Assembly: GCA_037074765.1 (NCBI GenBank)
Contig: JBAMDO010000074.1
Location: 62,001-126,000, forward strand
Source: Mansonella perstans
Lineage: Eukaryota; Nematoda; Chromadorea; Rhabditida; Onchocercidae
DNA: 64,000 bases
Direction of reading: 5' to 3'
Shown here: positions 39,301-51,564 of the stretch, in pieces
Layout: every line of letters starts with the position of its first letter
How positions within the stretch are numbered: the stretch's first letter is position 1
Position numbers and translations under genes: made by a program
Notes under the pieces: generated by a model
What the model was told of the DNA's origin: nothing
The model's database searches: none
Seen by the model: the letters and a program-made list of their open reading frames with translations, nothing else

Positions 39301-40421
39301 TTCTTTTGAATTTTTGGAAGTTTCCTTTTAAAATAACAATCAGAATTTTCTGCAACAGAAAAATAAAACTTTAAGCGACGAAAATAAAATTTTTTATTAC
39401 GTCAAATTTCTCTGCAGTATGTGAAAAATTCTGTTGCTCTACATTGCTTACTTCATTTTTCTTGAAGACAAAAAAACTACTTCTAAATTTTGGTAAGTTC
39501 GCTAAATTTATCAAGAAATTTAAGTTTTATGGTATTATTATAAAAATGTTGACTAAAAAAAAAATTAAAATTAGGAATGCCTTGAGTAAATTCAGTGCTA
39601 TTCCAGTCATACCACCATTATAAATTTCAATATTTATTAATTGAATAGTCGTACGACAAAAAATTGTTGACACTCGAGCTGTTCCCATTCCTGATCGTTC
39701 TATGGTGCTTTCTAATCGAAAATTAACACCATATGCTAATATTTCAACTTCACCTTCAAGTTTCATCGGTACCAGTATATTAACTTCTCCTGATAAGTCT
39801 CCTATTAATCTGAAAATTACCAGTTCTATACAAAAATTACATTTTATCCGCTTTTATACCAACAGTAATCTCTCAGAATATCATTGTTTATACAGTTTTA
39901 AACTTACCCCATGTTTAAATTTTTCATGATCCAAGTGATTTTATTTGGTGCTGATGCGGAAATACTATGCTGGGTTGCTTGTTTATAACGGGATACACGT
40001 ATCCTTGAAAGTAAAATATATCCTTGGCCATTGTTGATGCTCTGTTTGATGTTTGGTATGGATATACGTGGTAATTGTTCATTTAATATTTCAGTTCCAA
40101 TACTGTTCAAATAAGCTACAGCTCTCGGTAAAATACGTATTCGAACAGCACTGGACGGCGACAAAGAAATCTCAAGTAAATGAAATTTCCCGTTTTAAGA
40201 TGATCAGAAATTTTTGAAATAAATAACTTATAATTTCGTAGTTATAAATTGAACTAAATATTCGAAAATATGGATTGATTCAATGGGATAGATAACATGT
40301 AAACAGCGGACTGGAACAAATAAAAATGGAAAATAGCTACCTGTAAAAGTGGATGTAAATGTTTGTCGGCAGAGATAAAATTGTAAATGAGAAGTAGAAA
40401 AGTAGTACACATGAAAGCCAT
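36317..40421 (-). CDS. BPI/LBP/CETP-family lipid-binding protein (copy A)
   Basis: BPI-family proteins are secreted, boomerang-shaped lipid or LPS binders; nematode members include NRF-5 and relatives. Nine exons, 40341-40421, 39908-40170, 39581-39809, 38328-38561, 37932-38083, 37396-37596, 36910-37106, 36611-36732 and 36317-36538, give about 566 residues. Residues 1 to about 18 form a signal peptide (MAFMCTTFLLLIYNFISA). The N-terminal BPI half follows (VRIRILPRAVAYLNSIGTEI, then GEVEILAYGV), with the conserved cysteines near STIFCRTTIQ and LICKKV. The C-terminal half has DAMIHLLISDYIVNALLYHA, SKVRFIFTPTRAPVAIF and GGFPIPIPKG. All phases agree if the intron after the third exon uses a GC donor (CTCAAG followed by GCATTC). 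The gene is head to head with copy B. Confidence 0.9.
37816..37910. repeat. AC/TG-rich simple sequence
   Basis: Imperfect CA/CAT-rich tracts such as CACATGCATGCACACACATA occur twice in an intron of BPI-like copy A. Confidence 0.55.
38827..38881. repeat. AGT trinucleotide microsatellite
   Basis: Imperfect (AGT)n with interruptions (TAATGGTAGTGG) lies in an intron of BPI-like copy A. Confidence 0.8.
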
Positions 40422-40621
40422 GAAATAATGTTTGTAGTAAGGAAAAGATACAAAATAAATGTGGATATATGTATTAAATGGGAGGAAATGTTTTGGTGGG
40501 TCCCCTCTTCCCACTCAGTCATCAATAACAACAGGAGAAATCGAGGATGTCCTTCAAGAACTCGTTCTTCAAATGAATAATGCCGTGGAGGTGGTGGTGG
40601 TGCTTAGAAGGGGTGCACGTT
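40422..40621. promoter_or_regulatory. 200-bp bidirectional spacer between BPI-like genes
   Basis: The start codons of two divergent family members are only about 200 bp apart, so their promoters must overlap. The right part (about 40585-40620) contains a GGTGGTGGTGG run and a possible acceptor GGTGCTTAG about 18 bases before the copy B start codon. Confidence 0.55.
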
Positions 40622-43091
40622 ATGCACTACCTCTTACCTGTTTATTTAGCTTTTTCTGTGCAACTATTGTATCTGAAACATTCATTCATAACTGCATCCG
40701 ATGTATCTCTTGATATCGGTTCTGGTGCCGCTTCACAGCTTATTAATGAAGCAGCTCATCAATTACTTAGCTCTCCACGTTCATTTTGTCTGTCATTTCG
40801 GACACATCGAAAACCTCTTCTGCTACCTCTTGCATATATCAAAACTTACAATAGAATTTCATATGCAAATGTTACTGTGAAGTTTTATCCTGATACGATA
40901 CGCTTAAAAGCAAGTAATGTTCGAATAAACTCCAAATCAAACATCACTCCGAATATTTGGCCGGTCAGCTTTGGAGATGAAACCATTGATCTTACTGTTT
41001 ATGTAAGTTGCTTTACAATTGTTTACCGTATCATTTCACTGTTACTGCTTATTAACTTAAATCATTATTCGTATTGTTATCATTTGGTCCATCTTTGTTT
41101 CCAAATTTACATTTTTCTATTATCCTTTACATCATGCAATTATAACAGTATTGGTTGTATTTTTTGTTACTTTCGGGAATTCAGGAATCACTTCAGGTGG
41201 GTGATGTTGAATTAGCTGTACGAATCGAGGAGAAAAATGCTCGGATGTTATCGTGCTCTTTACGTGATACAATCGTTAATGCTACATCCAGAAATTACTG
41301 GATGGTAGGTACGTTGTTGTATATGGCAACAAATCCGATTCGATCACGTCTTCAGCAGCTCATTTGTCCGTCTATCTCTAACTACATCTCGAATATCGAA
41401 AATCCTGTTATTATGTAAGTACAGGGATAGCTTATCTTTCTAAAATTAATTCCAAAATCAGGCGACATTCGCAAAAAAAATTTATCCTTAAATTTCAAAG
41501 ATTCAGGAACGTATCATTAAGTGAAATCCTGCCAACTCATGTTCGTGATGTTATCAGTACCGCAGATTCTTCCTTATTCTATCGTCTAACATCAATAACG
41601 GTAGAAGAGAAACATATTTTGATAGGAACACAAATTAAATGGAAACATCCATTTGAAAACGATCAAGTATCATATGCAAACATAAGTGTAAAATGGAACA
41701 GCGAGGATCGGATAATAATCTGGATCGATGATGCTGCTCTCAATGATTTCCTCAATCAGGTTCCTTCAAATTATGCTTTCCAAATATTCAAATATTCAAA
41801 AATTGGTGATTGCATTGAAAACATTCCCAGAAATTCTGTAGTTCTTAGTTCCTTAACTGAAGTAATTAAGCCATTTCTAATATCAAATTTATGATGCTAG
41901 GAAACATATTAAGAATTTCGAACTAAATGCTCTCTCTAAACAAATTGTCATTGTTACTGGATTTTAAAAAGTTTTTTTCTTTTTGGAAAGAGAATTTGTA
42001 CTGTAATTTATTTCCAGATTGAGTGGAATTTCCAATGGATGGAGGAAACAATTGCGGTAACAAGTCCCGTGATACCTCTTTCTTCTCGAGAATTTCTTTC
42101 AACTCTATGCACTTCTTGTTACTTTTTGTTGAATGTTTGGGCTAATGGACCACCTATTTTGACAGCTACGAATGGTACTGTTGTCTTGGAAAAGTGCGTT
42201 CTTTCAATTAATGTTTTCAAGATGATTCGAAGCAAAAATTTAGGCGCTTGATGTCAGGTGCACTTAAATCTAAACCCAAAACTCAATTGTTTAGCAAAAT
42301 TTTCCAAGGCTTCATTTTACATTTATTTCATTTCTTTCAAGTTAAACACTTTATTTTAAGGCGTGATAGGCTCAATCTGCGTGTCGTGAATCCAGATAAA
42401 AACGTTACATCTGTATTTGTATCCATGTTTCTGTCTGTAACAGCCGAATTACGACCCGTTATTGATTCGGGTACCTTACGGACATTAGTACAATTACTTG
42501 ATACAAATGTGGTAATGGAAAGTGGAGCCTTTCCACCTTCCTGGTCATTTTTTGTCCAAGATCTAATAAAAGGTGGACGTTAAGTTCAGATTTTCTTGTT
42601 GCTAATTCTATCTAGGTAACTGATAACAATTAAACAGTTTTCTTAGCTAACAAAATTATACTTTTGTAGGGAGAAAGTGGCATTTACTGCCAAGAAATTT
42701 TAATTTTCCCCTTCTATTCTTTCTTGTGAGATACTTGACATTTTTTTCTTAGTTATATACAATCTTTGGACCGTATGGATAAACAACACTCCTACAGATC
42801 TAAACAACCTATATTGTACCAGTAAAGAAATAATAATAAATGGGAATTTTAGGAATGATAATAGAAATGATGTGGCCAGAGATGCAAAAGCAAATCGAAG
42901 AGCTTACATACAGTGAGGGCATTCGTTTGGCGACATCATGTGGTATTGATCCACAAAATACGGAAATTTTAATCGATGAAGGACGCTTAGGCTTCTCTAC
43001 AACACTTAATTTACATAGTCTACAGCTTCAGCAGTGCCTCAAAGATCTCAAAAGTGCTTTACCAAATACTGCTAAATTGTTTCCTAAATAA
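40622..43091 (+). CDS. BPI/LBP/CETP-family lipid-binding protein (copy B)
   Basis: A second secreted BPI-type protein. Six exons, 40622-41002, 41185-41414, 41507-41759, 42018-42193, 42361-42572 and 42853-43091, join in phase to give 496 residues. The chosen start begins a signal peptide (MHYLLPVYLAFSVQLLYL); an in-frame ATG at 40580 would add a Trp-rich leader and is less likely. Family features include the N-terminal barrel (ISYANVTVKFYPDTI, repeated later as VSYANISVKW), a membrane-like LLNVWANGPPILTATNGT and a C-terminal domain resembling BPI. Identity to copy A is not obvious by eye, so they may be old duplicates or separate subfamilies. The donor after 41759 (CAG followed by GTTCCT) is weak, and the frame stays open beyond it to 41894. 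Confidence 0.75.
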
Positions 43092-43798
43092 AGTTAATCA
43101 TTATATCAGTCACTAATTGGTTCTGCAATATGTACAAATTTTTTTCGTCCGTATCGCACACTTTCTCATTTACAATTCGATCGATCTATGATTCGTCCGA
43201 AACTTCTATAAACTGCAGAAAATGAGCCCAAATTTCTAGGATGGAAAAAAAAAAAAAAAAAAAAAAACGACTTCAAATACTTCACTTAATCATATTGCTA
43301 TCATTCTTCCTTTATAAACATCAAGAAACAACAAGGCATTATGCTTGGCTAAACTATCTCGATGAAAAGTAAATGTATTGCTTGTATTGCTGATGAAAAT
43401 GAAGGCGCTTTTTCCACTTTTTCCATCGAATTTGTTCCAGTTGATTAATTCATCCATTTTTTTTTCACAGTTAAATTTAAATTTCTTGTAAAAAGTTCTT
43501 TTAATGGGAACCAGAGATTTATTTTTTCTCCTCACTTTTTTCTAGAAGCAAATGAAAAATGCGAAACGAGGAGAATGAGAAGTATGAATAGTAAGTTCAG
43601 GACAAATCAATGTGTTGCAATAGAAACTAGCGAAATCAGTAAATAAGTGTTACGAGCAGAAGTAAGACAACAAAAGCCTAGGCTAAAATTTAAGTTCAGT
43701 GGGAGTCTAGCAAGGATTGAAATTGAAAGCCTATAAATGCATCACATCTACCAGCATTTATTTCATCACTCTGATGAAAATCAATAGAGTTGTTCTAA
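43092..43798. other. Intergenic region, BPI-like copy B / ARMC10-like
   Basis: Both genes read rightwards. The 707-bp gap has a long poly-A run (about 43246-43267) and no recognisable gene. It is too wide for a typical nematode operon spacer but short enough to keep the question open. Confidence 0.5.
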
Positions 43799-46700
43799 AT
43801 GGGACAGCAGCAATCCGCTTTCGTTGTTGAAATTGCTTCATCCCGATTTGGAAATTTTCAGGTTTTATCCTTAATTTTTTCTTCTTTTTTACTTTATAAT
43901 TACTTTAGGCTAAAAATAAAAACCTCAAGTTTAGGTCGGTCTGTCTCGTTGTATTTGAAATATATTTTACATATAAGTAAGCAAGCTTCATGAAATTACA
44001 CTTACGCTTGTCTGTGGAAAGCTTACGCTATTTCTTACATGGAACTTAAGCATCATCATTGCCCTTTGATGTTGCAGGATATTTTGAACCGTACGTATAG
44101 CACAATAGAGAAAATAAAATAGTTCAGTACAGCTTCGGAAATATAACAAATGGAAAGAGAAAATAAAATGTAGAGTGAAATATATTTATAATGAGACATA
44201 TTAGTGGTGAACAATTAGGCATTAAAATCATCGATGAATCGTAGTTTAGATATACATTAAATTCCTTTTATATAGAAAATATTTAATTTCAAGATTAGTT
44301 TTTCTTTTTTTTCCTATCAAAAAATTTTTTCTTGAATTAAATGGAAAAATAAAATGCAACAAACGATCCTTCAAAAACATGAATTTTTTGTATATTTTTG
44401 AAAATATGGTGGAAAAAACGACGTAAAGCATGATAATTAAGAATGTAAACAGTTTGAAATGCATAAGAAGATGTCAACACGAACATAGCACGGGTTAATT
44501 AGCTAAATATTTGTTGAATAACTTTAATTAATGTTTCTAAATTCATCTAGATAATTTTAAACAAAAGAAATGATTAATCTTATGATTAATCTCATTAAAA
44601 GAACAAAAACAAAAATTATTGAAAATTTTCAAAGTAAAAATAATTTTGAAACAATATTCAAAGCAAATAGATATTTTAGTCGGTGGTATAATTGTGATTA
44701 GCAGCAACTAAGAACATAAATATTGAGAAATGGAAATATTTTAATTTTCAATAAAAAGAACCAAACGGAAGCTACCAACCGTTTTGGCTTCCTGTTATTA
44801 TTATTATTATTATTGGGATATTCTATAATCTAAGTTAATCTTAAACATTTCAAAAATTAGATAAAATTACTTAGAGTCTGCCACAAAGTGATCCGGATGA
44901 AGATGAGCGCAAATCCTCGCAGTGGCGTATTACGGTTAATCCATCAGCAAATTTCTTTTCAACAAGCAATGAATTGAAGTCATTAATTAACAAACTCTAT
45001 CGGACTCAGGTTTACATCGTCTTGTTTTAAGAAAAAAAAATGAATAAACAAATTGCAATTAACATTAAAATAAAATGCCTTTCAGCTTCTAGTTTTATCA
45101 TAAGAATAATTTATTGTTTTTTTTTTTTTTTTAGAAACTTATTACACCATCAGAAGCAAAATATCTATGCACCGCGTTGAAATGTGTTGATATTTCATCG
45201 GATATCCTTTTGCCTTTATTGACTGTAATTTCAAATGCTACTGCTTACACTGCAAATCAGGTTTTTTTCAATAAGTTAATTGATCATAATTAGCAACACG
45301 TTGAAAATTTGTTGCTTAAACTTTAAACGACCATCAAAACTTTTAAATCACATAAGTAAAATTAACTAAGTAATTATATATCAGATATGATTATGTCTTT
45401 GCCTGAGCGATGATCATTCATTGAACACCATTGATTAATCTATTTTATTACAACTCACTGTATATCAATAATAATATTTTCCTCAAAATTTATTACTTTT
45501 AGTATTTGTTTGCGCAATTTGGTATAACTGAAAAAGTGGCAGCAATGATGAAAAATTATCATGTAGCTTTACCAAGTTCTTCAAAGGTTCATAGTGTTGA
45601 ATTCTTTTTTTTCCCATTTCTTTCCAATTTTCCAGCTTTAAATTCACGCATTTATGTGTTTTGCTAAAATCAGGTTATGCTATTGCAATGCATCGCAAAC
45701 ATGGCTGCATGCAGGGAAAATACTGAAATGCTGCAACAAACGATTCCATTTGTTGTGAAACGTTTGAATTCATCATTAGATATGGAACGAACGGTTGCTT
45801 TCCAAGCACTCACAAATCTCTCCTATACAATAGCACGAACACAAGTTGAGATCATTTTACCGGCCATACCTATTTGTTTCAAAAGGTACAACTTATATCT
45901 TTCCATTTTACTGGCTTGTTAATTTTATACAGAATTCATGAATTTCAGATTCAAGCAAATTTAAATTTTCTAAAAAGAATTCTTCGATACGATATTTCGA
46001 AATACTGAACTGTTAAGCATCGCTAAATTAAGTTTGCTTTTTTTTTAATGTAAAAGCCTTCAACTACTTAAATTTAGTTTTACCAAAACTGTATGCGCAC
46101 AAATTTTCACAGGCTTTGGGAAAAAGGTGAAGCAAACATTAATTCACTTCGATTACTGGTAAATCTATCATGCTGCCCTGATATGGTCCCGCACATTTTA
46201 GCTGCTAAGGTAGTTCTAATATTGGGTTGTTTTAAAAATAAATGTTTTACCTGTTTGTTAAGCGCATCCTTTGCCAGTAATACAATCTGATTTTGTCATG
46301 GCAAAAATTATGCATGATAATCTTTTTATTTATCTACTAAGATATCAGGTGATTTGCACCATATGATCTATCTATTTAATACAAGGTAACATTATTACGA
46401 TGGCAATATAATCACGGCTTGCTTTCAATATTGTAGACAGTGACAGGCTTATTGTCAATTCTGGATACGGATAAACCGCAAATCCTGTTGCGCGCAATCA
46501 CTTGGTTGCTTTGTATGTCATCAGCAGTGCATGCATTATCTTTAACTTATGAAGTTATTGCCCCACTGAACCAGGATCCTTTCGCTAATCCGAACTACAC
46601 CATTTACTTCTCCATTTACGCACCAAAGGTGAAAGTTTAAGCCGACTAATTTTTGGACATTTGCAAGTAATTAAATTTTTTGGAGTTAACAGAAGTAAAT

Positions 46701-47067
46701 TGATAGATATCCAAATGATTATGTTTCCCATATGAATTTTTGGATTTTTTAAGTTGTTCTTGAAGTGAAAAACAGCAATGCTGAAGCTGAGTGATTAAGA
46801 GTAAAACTAATATATTGTGTTGCATTTGGAAACTTCTAAAATTGAAAATTCCTCTACAAATTCGGTTCACCAAATTTGAACATTATGTTCAAAAATCATT
46901 GAGTTATTTGGGTTTTTATATTTCAGGGTAAGCAAGAACTGATCAAACGTTTGAATAACATAATTGTGAAAAACGATGAAATAGCACTGAAAGCAAAAAG
47001 ATTGCTTGAAACATTGGATAAAATTCCGGAAGCACGATCATTATTATCATATCTTAACCGGTTATGA
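43799..47067 (+). CDS. Armadillo-repeat protein, ARMC10/ARMCX-like
   Basis: In mammals, ARMC10/ARMCX proteins are anchored in mitochondrial or other membranes and affect mitochondrial transport. Eight exons, 43799-43861, 44875-45009, 45135-45260, 45503-45586, 45674-45885, 46113-46209, 46437-46628 and 46927-47067, join in phase to give 349 residues. Armadillo-like helices are visible: VMLLQCIANMAACRENTEML, TVAFQALTNLSY, INSLRLLVNLSCCPDMVPHI and QILLRAITWLLCMSS. The block LLVNLSCCPDMVPHILAAK and the C-terminal part after YFSIYAPKGKQELIKRL align with the end of the ARMCX/ARMC10 domain as I recall it. Instead of a membrane helix, the first exon encodes MGQQQSAF, a good N-myristoylation signal (Gly2, Ser6). 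Intron 1 (1 kb) carries a (TTA)n microsatellite. Family placement is moderate; another Arm protein family is possible. Confidence 0.72.
44797..44815. repeat. TTA trinucleotide microsatellite
   Basis: About six TTA units in the first intron of the ARMC10-like gene. Confidence 0.8.
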
Positions 47068-48057
47068 CATCACTTATTTTACCGCGTATTGAATAAGTTA
47101 AATTGAAAAGTTACGAGAATGCTTTGCTTCAGTTTTCACTAAAACAATGAAAGGAATATCTCGAATTCATTTGCAATTAATGTTTCACTGATATTTCCTG
47201 GAAATTTAACTGGCATACATCATGCTCAACCTTAATTCCATCACGAATTTATTATCCTGAAAACTTCATTTTACAAACATTTCTTCCACTTTCTTTCTGC
47301 GCTAAACAACAACTGCTTATTGTTTCAAAAGTTCAATTCCACACTAGAAAAGGATATTTCACAGTTCGTTTCATTTGACAACAAATAATTGAAATTTTAA
47401 AAAGACAGTGGAAAGATGAATGATAAGAAATTTTCACTTTTCAATCCATTCCGCTTTTCTGCAGTCCTTGTATAAAGTGCAATAAAAAATGCAATAAATT
47501 AATTTTTTTTCCAAGAGGGAAAAAGAAAATTGGTAAATTTGCGATAAACAACCATATTATTAGGATTTTAATTCAAACAAATTCATGCATCAATTACCAG
47601 AATGAATTTTTGTTAATTATGAAACACATCAGAGAATATGAACACAGTTATGTAAAAATGACTGATGCAAAGAAAATGAAGAAGTAAATAAATAGTTGCA
47701 TCAAAAATTTTTATCAAATTGAAATGATTTCTTTTAGACATTACAAAGATTAAAAAGTGAAATTCCGGAAATACATTTTTATGTAACAAAAATACAAATG
47801 TTGATGTGATTTTTTAATTTAAAATTGATGTAATTTTTCAACTAAAACTTGAAATTAAATTTGATTAGGAAATGAAAATTATCATTATCCGTTTCAATTG
47901 TGTTGCAAGTTAACTATATCTTTAATTTTTTTGATAGCGAAACCGGTAAACAATCCAAACTGGTCAATTTTTCACACTTCAAGTCAATGTTACTCCATAA
48001 AATATCCCATATTAACTCCGCTCAAACAATTGCTCAAACAATTCTATTACACATAAT
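47068..48057. other. Convergent 3' region, ARMC10-like / PAQR3-like
   Basis: About 990 bp between stop codons of convergent genes. AT-rich, with no coding structure seen. The sequence AATAAAAAATGCAATAAATT near 47480 offers plus-strand polyadenylation signals. Confidence 0.5.
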
Positions 48058-51000
48058 TTAATTTGCAGAAATAATATCTGGTAGTCGATTAGAAATTAAG
48101 CAGTTATTTTTTTGTAAACGATGGGATGCCAAATAATCAAAAGTTGCCCTATGCCAATACCACATTGCCGCAAGGACCAGAATATGCCACCACTGATGAC
48201 TGTATCCCACTAAATCAAAAAAACCTGAAAATTAGAAATAACGATAACAAACCAAAGTATAGACAGTAAAAAAAAAAGCATTTGTTTGAATTTCACTTAA
48301 ATCATCACTTTTATCTAGTTCTTTATTTATTTAGCCTAACGTTACATCAGATAAACGCATACAGGAATATCTGGAAAACGTTAACAAAATCAGTTATTAA
48401 ATATGCTAGCATAGTCAAATTATTATTGATAACTTTGTAATAAAAACGATCAGAAAAATGAAGGATTAGGAAAAGAAATCACCCGGTTTCAGTCTTTCTG
48501 GAATCATCGAAATATAGAATAAAAATGCGCACCCTGTTAACCCGTATAAAATTAAAAGTTTCGGTAACCATTCCTAAAAAAGTAAACTGTTTGGTAAGCA
48601 CATTTTCTTAATCACTCTATTCACTGCTGACAAGGTGTTTATTAGAATGATATATCAATTATTACTTTTAAAAGTTAATTTGATAAAATAAGAAGTAAAA
48701 AAAAAAGATTTATTTTTATTCGTTCTTTATCATTTTATCAGGAATTTATTTTATCGAGTTATTATAGAAAGAAACATAATTTACCATAACATGCACACTA
48801 CCAATGCCACCATGTAGTGCAATCCAATGAAATGTCGGTCCAAAACCTAATGTAGCGATAATCAAATAAATTAAATTAGTATAACTGAATTGAGAACCGA
48901 ATAGCGTTCTTTCATTTGTATCATTATTTAACGGTAAATATATCGCTATAAGCGATATTCCCAATAAAAAAGCAAGGTAATACTTTTGCCATTCCTTCAA
49001 ATAATTGAAAGGAAAAGAATTAAAAAAAATTTTGCACAATTAATTAATGATTTTAACAGTTATCATAAAATAAATTGCCATATGTGATAATTGTATTAAA
49101 CTATCATCAAATTATGCCAAACACTGTTAAAGGATGGGAAATCTTGATTGTCTGAAAGGTTATCATCAATTTTACATAATCGCTAATAAGCTTATCCATT
49201 ATTTTTTTTTGGCAAACACTTTTTAACTATTTGGAATGTGTTGTATACTGCTGATTTCTGTAATTGGCATTATTTTGCAATATAATTTTGAAGTATTCAT
49301 TCTTATGAGCGTTTTTTCACACTGACCGTCACTACGTTTGATTATACGCAATGCATGTGTTTACGTCAAATGTTCGAGAAAGTTTATGTCGATTGTTCAA
49401 AAATGTTTACGTCAAATGTTCAAACACTGACATATATTGAAGTAGCTTATCATTCATTCAATCACTATCAAAATTGCTAATCTTATTTGAAATCAACCAA
49501 GTGTTCATGATGATATGATCGGACAAAATATGTAAAAATACATAAATGTGAATGTAACCTAAATGAGTTAGGAATATTTACTCGTGTACGTGTGCATTTG
49601 TCCATGTAAACGATTATATTAACAGCAGGTATAAAAAGATGCTTGTAGGTTACTGTGTGTAAAGTACTTTTATAAAAAAGTAAAAGAAAATTTTTTAAAA
49701 AGGAAATTAATTTACTTTAATTGGAAATCTGAGAAGAGCGATGGGCAAAAAAATACTTTAATTTTTGTTTCTTTTTTTTAAATATGTATTCATTGCAAAA
49801 GTAAATAATATATATTTACATCTAGAAATTTTCCGGATTAAGTTACATTTTTTATTACTACTTTTAAAGCTGTTTGTTTTGATAAAACAAGCCTTATGAC
49901 ATAGGAATGCAGCATAAATACCCATCAAATAGATGCTAAGTAATCCAGCTGATATCCCAAAGATATCGAGTCGTAATAATATACGTTTTCGTTCAGCACT
50001 TGTTGAACCAAAGATATGATAAAATGATGATAGAAGCATGCATATCTGAGAAACTCAGCATGTTATAAAAAATGGATGATGTAAATTAATTACTAAAATT
50101 TTCATTTCGGTAAAAAATTAAGCAAATAAACATCTAAATGAGTGGATTTAATTAATTTGGAAAAACTTTGGATATTAAGAAATTCATGGGATTCGAGAAG
50201 GATGCTGGGAACACTGTAAAAGATTTAGGATTATTTTGCATATAGTAAAATTATTTTCGGCTACATAATTAATAAAATATTGTTTATTTATTTATTAATT
50301 TTTTTTCTGCTTATTAAATCGATAATACTGTCCGTTTCATTGAGACATACATAATTTAAAATTTTTAGCCTAATTCTGTACAAGTAATATGAAATATAAC
50401 TGTTTAATTTAAAACATTTCTTATACAAACTTACTATTTGTAAAACTTCTCTTAAATTTTCTTACATTTCCATTACTATTTCTATTATTAGGAGCTAAAA
50501 TGAGCTTTACAGATTTTATCGAATTAAAATTTTGGTAAAAGTTCAGACTATTTGAAATTTTTTTTCCAGTCAACTGACATAATTGCATTCTAAGCCCTGT
50601 AATCACATCTTCATTAATTAATTGTAGTTTTTTTGCTATAAATTGAGATGATAAAATCATTCATTAACTGTTATTGGAGGGCATCGCTCTTTAAGGTCAC
50701 TGACATCAGTCGATAATTTTTCTCAAACAGGTGTTCCCAATTATTTCAACACTCTTGTCCACTATGTTATAAATAATTCTTCCATTCGTAACCTCTCCAT
50801 ATTTATCAGTGTCTTAATCAATGTAACTATCAGGTATAAAATAGAAAGGAAAGTTACCTGTAAGCCAAGCAAACACACTGTAGCAACTAAATGATCGATT
50901 ATATTAGCATTTGCTGCTGGTAATGTATGAACATTTATTGCGTACTGACGCCAAGTGAAATAAAAGAAACCGATCAAATGAGTCCATATGTTAATTGTTT

Positions 51001-51558
51001 CATTATTCCATTGGAATATCCTAAAAATATGAAATTAACAAAATATTCCACTCCTCTTGAATCATTAATGTTTAACAAAGTTATTGATTGAAAGTTGAAC
51101 AGCGATGATTGCCAATTATTAATTGAAGGAATTAAATGGAAGTATTACGGTGGTTATGAACTTCACAGTGCTGTGGCAGCAATGATTTCAGATTGAACAA
51201 AAATTCAAACTATAAAAGTTTGTTTAATCTGTTATATTGAATACTTTCACTTTTTTATATTTATAAAAGCTTTGATTTATAATTATAAAGCATATTTTCA
51301 TAACAATTAACTAGAAATTTTGATGGTTTACAGCAATATCCAAATCTATCAAAATCAACCGGTTATTATGACAAAAGCATATTCTAGAAAAAATAATCAA
51401 ATTACTGCTAACAATTTCACATATTGCAATGGAGATAGGTATGGTGGTCGATAACCAGTGTGAATGTGTTCGTTAATCCAGAAGCATGATTCCAAATCGG
51501 TCTTCCGTAACAATTTCCAGGATTTCGGAATGCATTTGTCAGCAGAAACATTAGCCAT
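48058..51558 (-). CDS. paqr-3: PAQR3-like progestin/adipoQ-receptor family protein, complete
   Basis: A seven-helix membrane protein. Human PAQR3 (RKTG) sits in the Golgi and restrains Raf signalling. Six exons, 51413-51558, 50858-51020, 49893-50045, 48785-48994, 48483-48573 and 48058-48224, give 309 residues against 311 that I recall for human PAQR3. Diagnostic motifs: HTGYRPPYLSP, NETINIWTHLIGFFYFTWRQY, SSFYHIFGSTSAERKRILLRLDIFGIS broken over helices 2-3, GFGPTFHWIALHGGIG, AFLFYISMIPERLKPG and GYSHQWWHILVLAAMWYWH. The His of SSFYH and the two His of SHQWWH are the likely metal ligands of the family. Phase and alignment require the third exon to end CATAAG with a GC donor (GCTTGT). The acceptor TTTCTAG stands four bases before the ATG. 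The short upstream leader fits trans-splicing. Confidence 0.94.
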
Positions 51559-51562
51559 GAAT

Positions 51563-51564
51563 CT
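51563..51564 (-). promoter_or_regulatory. Candidate spliced-leader acceptor, PAQR3-like
   Basis: TTTGCCTTTCTAG ends only four bases before the PAQR3-like start codon, typical of a trans-splice acceptor. Confidence 0.6.
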
